From Discostella pseudostelligera (taxonomy: Eukaryota; Bacillariophyta; Thalassiosirophyceae; Thalassiosirales; Thalassiosiraceae), in contig JALLBK010000583.1 in assembly GCA_036940085.1 (NCBI GenBank), forward strand, positions 1-11,820: DNA of 11,820 nucleotides, written 5' to 3'. Below are positions 1-11,820 of the stretch, piece after piece (position 1 is the first letter of the stretch; every line of letters begins with the position of its first letter). A program made the translations under genes and the position numbers. Under the pieces are notes generated by a model. The model did no database searches. It saw only the letters and a list, made by a program, of their open reading frames with translations, and was not told where the DNA came from.

Positions 1-84
1 ATTAAATCATAGTAGCCAGATGCCGATAGACAAATCATGTTGCGAGTATCGTTGAAAAGCCCCCTTTCAAAACAACGGTAGAAG
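1..84. other. Downstream flank of the SDR gene
   Basis: No gene is visible here. It is the presumed 3' UTR and terminator region of the SDR gene read leftwards. There is no canonical AATAAA on the minus strand. An imperfect inverted repeat lies at about 50-77, with CGTTG/CAACG outer arms and a C-rich loop. Its inner arms are mismatched, so I do not call it a functional terminator. Confidence 0.4.
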
Positions 85-1230
85 CTAAAACGGAATGGCT
101 TGTCCCGCCCAATCGTAAAATCCTCCACTATTCTCTTCCTCCATCCGATCAACCACATCCATCAATCTCCCCACTGTAAATTCCACAGGAAACACCAGTC
201 CTTTCTCCCTCATTGCTTCGGATTGAAATGGTTTACTCATGGCTGTATCTGTCATTCCAGGATAAAGCGCCACCGTCCAAGTACCCTGACGTCGTAATTC
301 ATTAGAGCTGACACGTACACCTGCATTCAATGCCGCTTTTGACATTCGATAAGTGTACCATGCCAAACCGCCTTGATTGTCATCCATCGATGCAACCCTG
401 GCAGACAGATTGACTACTATGCTCTCCCGTGCTCCGGTGGTTCGAATGTAGTTATTCCGACCCTTGCGTGCTTTCAACAGACCAGACAATTTTGCAGTGA
501 GTATCATTGGCCCGATAGCATTCACCGCCATTTGATCCTCCGCCCATTTTTGATCTAATTGAGATAGATTCATTTCCGGTCCAGGCGTGGTTTCTTTATC
601 ACCCAACACACCCGCCACATTAAACAACCCATCGACTCGTCCATATGTCTCCCCAATATCTTTGGCAATTTGTTCAATATGATGTATGTTGGTAACATCC
701 AATTTATGAACTTCAATACGTGATCGTTCGTCGCTTGATAAACTATTCAGGAAGGAATCTAATGCCGGTGCACTCCCTGGTCTCATGACACAAGCTACAA
801 TCCGTCCTTTGGTTCTTGATAGTAGTTCCTTGACGAATTGCAGCCCCATGGAACGGGAGGCGCCTGATACGACAAAGACTGCCTCGGTATCGTTATTGCG
901 TGCGGCTGCGGCGTTGGACACTGGCGAGGTATGGATGTCAATATTGCTGTATACTGGAGTACCATAATACTTGTTGTTTTCGGGTGGTTGAAATGTCGAG
1001 TAGTAACTTCGCGGTGTTAGTGTGTTGGGCAGATGATATTTTGAAATGACTGCCAACGATATATTATTGTCGACGGAGATGTTAGTTGATGTCCATGATG
1101 CGACGATTGGCCACGAAGACAATGACGACGCGACCGATATCTTGCACTGCCTGCTGAATGCACTTGATGCAGCTGAAATACTGCTACCGCATAATCTTTT
1201 GGCCGCCATTCTGTCTGTCCTGAGTGTCAT
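85..1230 (-). CDS. Short-chain dehydrogenase/reductase (SDR), probably organelle-targeted
   Basis: Intronless gene for a classical-type NAD(P)(H)-dependent oxidoreductase; substrate unknown. With the start at 1230 the product is 381 residues. The Rossmann core begins near residue 117. The cofactor loop reads SGASRSMG (about 122-129), where Ser replaces the usual middle glycine of TGxxxGxG. LDVTN (about 177-181) and NVAG (204-207, the NNAG-equivalent) follow. The catalytic set is Ser281, Tyr294 and Lys298 in the context YRMSK. A PGMTDT segment follows, and the ending GGFYDWAGQAIPF resembles C-factor/carbonyl-reductase-like SDRs. The first ~115 residues are Ser/Arg/Ala-rich and poor in acidic residues, as in transit peptides. 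Start choice: the in-frame ATG nearest the stop upstream is at 1341. It and the ATGs at 1332, 1317 and 1299 lie in an ATGC-rich stretch. I prefer 1230, with 1209 (context GAATGGCG) equally possible. The gene lies head to tail behind the remodeller gene. Confidence 0.92.
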   Translation of the reverse strand: MTLRTDRMAAKRLCGSSISAASSAFSRQCKISVASSLSSWPIVASWTSTNISVDNNISLAVISKYHLPNTLTPRSYYSTFQPPENNKYYGTPVYSNIDIHTSPVSNAAAARNNDTEAVFVVSGASRSMGLQFVKELLSRTKGRIVACVMRPGSAPALDSFLNSLSSDERSRIEVHKLDVTNIHHIEQIAKDIGETYGRVDGLFNVAGVLGDKETTPGPEMNLSQLDQKWAEDQMAVNAIGPMILTAKLSGLLKARKGRNNYIRTTGARESIVVNLSARVASMDDNQGGLAWYTYRMSKAALNAGVRVSSNELRRQGTWTVALYPGMTDTAMSKPFQSEAMREKGLVFPVEFTVGRLMDVVDRMEEENSGGFYDWAGQAIPF

Positions 1231-1476
1231 GTCGATATTATGGTATCGGTATCGTTGGTGGTGTTGATGAAATGGAATTGACCATGCATAGATCTGCATG
1301 CATGCTGCACATGGCATGGCTGCATGACGCATGCGATGCATGACGAATGTGGAGTTTCCCGCCAAAATGCAANTCGTTTCATAAATGATATCTTAGAGAG
1401 TAGTTGATTATTTGCAACCTACTTATGGTGAAATATGAGTATTAAATTCTCTGTACGCAGAATGATGACTCCGCTT
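1231..1476. promoter_or_regulatory. Compact spacer between the remodeller stop and the SDR start
   Basis: This stretch must contain the remodeller's 3' UTR and the SDR promoter, or a shared arrangement. I see no canonical AATAAA signal. The section 1282-1345 is dense in overlapping ATGC/GCATGC words. One ambiguous base lies at 1373. The only recognisable factor site is the E2F-like element listed separately. Confidence 0.5.
1355..1366. promoter_or_regulatory. E2F/DP-type consensus site
   Basis: The plus strand reads TTTCCCGCCAAA, and the minus strand TTTGGCGGGAAA. Both strands fit the E2F consensus TTTSSCGC. It lies 14 nt upstream of the first SDR ATG (1341) and 125 nt upstream of the preferred start (1230). 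E2F/DP regulates S-phase genes in plants, animals and many algae. Binding here is inferred from the match alone. Confidence 0.4.
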
Positions 1477-10868
<9,392 letters not shown>

Positions 10869-10887
10869 GATGACCTTTTTTCGATTT

Positions 10888-10903
10888 TATTGATATATCA
10901 ATA
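10888..10903. promoter_or_regulatory. 16-bp perfect palindrome 19 nt upstream of the remodeller ATG
   Basis: TATTGATATATCAATA is its own reverse complement. It lies between about -20 and -35 from the ATG at 10868, so it is either in the 5' UTR or at a TATA-like core promoter. It could be a dimeric transcription-factor site or a small RNA hairpin. No factor can be named from sequence. Confidence 0.4.
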
Positions 10904-11433
10904 CCAATACTCTCGTCTCTCGTCGATACCCGAATTATTCGCCTAGTTCGAAGACTGAGATGATGCAAGAAGCAATGGCAGAAAACGAGAGAAGAGTGAG
11001 CAGCAGATTGAGGATCGGGAATACTTCAATTATTATTCGACAGCACACGATACATAATAACATAGCAGATGCCATGTGCCACCCTGACCATATTATAACA
11101 ATACTGTCCAGCTTCTATTCGCCCACAGACCGGGGAGAACATGTCATGATAGCACCAAGAATGTAGGTTCACAANCAACCAACTCCAATAACCGATAACA
11201 CACTGACATATTATCATCTCGCTCTATCATTATTTCAGCGCCAAGCCGACGCCCACACTAACGCGAGCCCCTCCCCCATATCACTGACATCCCCGTGCAG
11301 CAGCAATAACAGAGTGAGACAACAGTACTACTGCTCCGGCGGCGGCATCGTGTTGTCGAATCCCTACCGCCACCGTCACCCCGCACTCAAGACTAATGTC
11401 GGGGACGCGACGGGGCGGTGGGCGGTATCAGTA

Positions 11434-11453
11434 GGGAGCGGGGCGGGCGGGGG
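11434..11453 (+). other. Canonical G-quadruplex motif
   Basis: Four G-runs (3, 4, 3 and 5) with loops of 3, 1 and 1 nt, reading GGGAGCGGGGCGGGCGGGGG. It lies on the template strand relative to the remodeller gene, about 570 nt upstream of its ATG, within a wider G-rich patch at 11401-11490. Short loops favour stable folding; a regulatory role is inference. Confidence 0.55.
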
Positions 11454-11501
11454 TGGTCGGCGGCGGCAATGGTTCGCGTAGGGGTGGCGGCACCCCGCGC
11501 C

Positions 11502-11729
11502 AAAAAAAATGCTTGGGTATGACCCGAGATCATGGTGTCCCAGAAAAAAAAATGTCGCGGCGAAGTGCAAGGCAAGATTCTCGTCGTCTCTCTCTCTCTC
11601 GCATTCTCTCATGGTCATGTCCAGAAAAAAAATCAGGCGCGCACCCTGCCGGTAGAGGCACCGGTACTAACGACGGGGGGAGATTAGCGGCGGCGGCCAT
11701 GGCCAAAATAAGAACTTACCTCAAAAAAA
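11502..11729. repeat. Clustered A-tracts and TC microsatellite
   Basis: A-runs lie at 11502-11509 (8), 11544-11552 (9), 11625-11632 (8) and 11723-11729 (7). Two share a CCAG prefix. A (TC)7 microsatellite lies at 11587-11600. Such poly(dA:dT) tracts are common nucleosome-depleting promoter elements in small eukaryotic genomes. No coding signal is present. Confidence 0.6.
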
Positions 11730-11820
11730 TGATAATTATAAATCCACAATATCCTCCTCGAAGAGAAATGGTGGTAGGCGCCGACGGTTACTATGGGAGG
11801 CGAGGGGTGTGTAGGGGTAT

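Larger units (their letters stand above)
10869..11820. promoter_or_regulatory. Upstream region of the remodeller gene (no supported gene)
   Basis: It should contain the remodeller promoter and 5' UTR. Visible contents are a 16-bp palindrome next to the start codon, an AT-richer section up to about 11250, a GC-rich section 11330-11500 with a G-quadruplex motif, homopolymer A-tracts, and a TC microsatellite. One ambiguous base lies at 11175. Short open frames on both strands are low-complexity and show no domains. A plus-strand ATG at 11699 (context GCGGCCATGG) stays open to the window edge for 40 codons. It could be the start of a divergent gene but is too short to support. Confidence 0.5.

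Noticed and set aside
50..77. Hairpin terminator after the SDR stop
   Set aside because: The arms pair only with internal bulges, and intrinsic terminators are not expected for nuclear RNA polymerase II genes.
1231..1365. SDR start at 1365
   Set aside because: The codon there is TTG, not ATG, and it overlaps the E2F-like site. A eukaryotic start would be one of the ATGs at 1341, 1230 or 1209.
11376..11618. 80-codon minus-strand open frame in the upstream region
   Set aside because: The product is low-complexity (Arg/Pro-rich, with a Phe run from an A-tract), with no homology features and no good splice context linking it to the remodeller.

Overview
This is a nuclear, intron-containing eukaryotic sequence. 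On the minus strand I can follow one reading frame through 19 short GT-AG introns (69-109 nt) without a phase error. Genes are closely packed: only 246 nt (111-267 nt depending on start) separate one stop from the next start. The small introns, Asp/Glu/Ser-rich linkers and gene density suggest a unicellular alga, most likely a diatom or other stramenopile. That assignment is inference; no taxonomic marker is present.

Layout: (1) 1-84, downstream flank. (2) 85-1230 minus, an intronless short-chain dehydrogenase/reductase (SDR) with a long N-terminal presequence, probably an organelle enzyme. (3) 1231-1476, a compact intergenic spacer that must hold both the 3' end of the upstream gene and the SDR promoter; it contains a consensus E2F-type site. 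(4) 1477-10868 minus, a 20-exon gene for a 2591-residue CHD-type chromatin remodeller. (5) 10869-11820, non-coding upstream sequence with a 16-bp perfect palindrome next to the start codon, a G-quadruplex motif, A-tracts and a TC microsatellite.

The remodeller is the notable object. From N to C terminus I read: chromodomain 1 with an acidic insert, HMG box, bromodomain 1, PHD finger, chromodomain 2, PDZ domain, acidic tract, charged coiled coil, complete SNF2 ATPase (closest by eye to CHD6-9), CHD-type post-helicase segment, bromodomain 2, short CXXC zinc finger, bromodomain 3. The HMG-bromo-PHD block separates the two chromodomains that are adjacent in ordinary CHD proteins. A PDZ fold in a nuclear remodeller and a bromo-CXXC-bromo tail are combinations I do not know from the animal, fungal or plant CHD families. 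Such a protein would combine readers of acetyl-lysine, methyl-lysine and DNA with one ATP-driven motor.

The two genes lie head to tail, but nothing in the sequence links them functionally.
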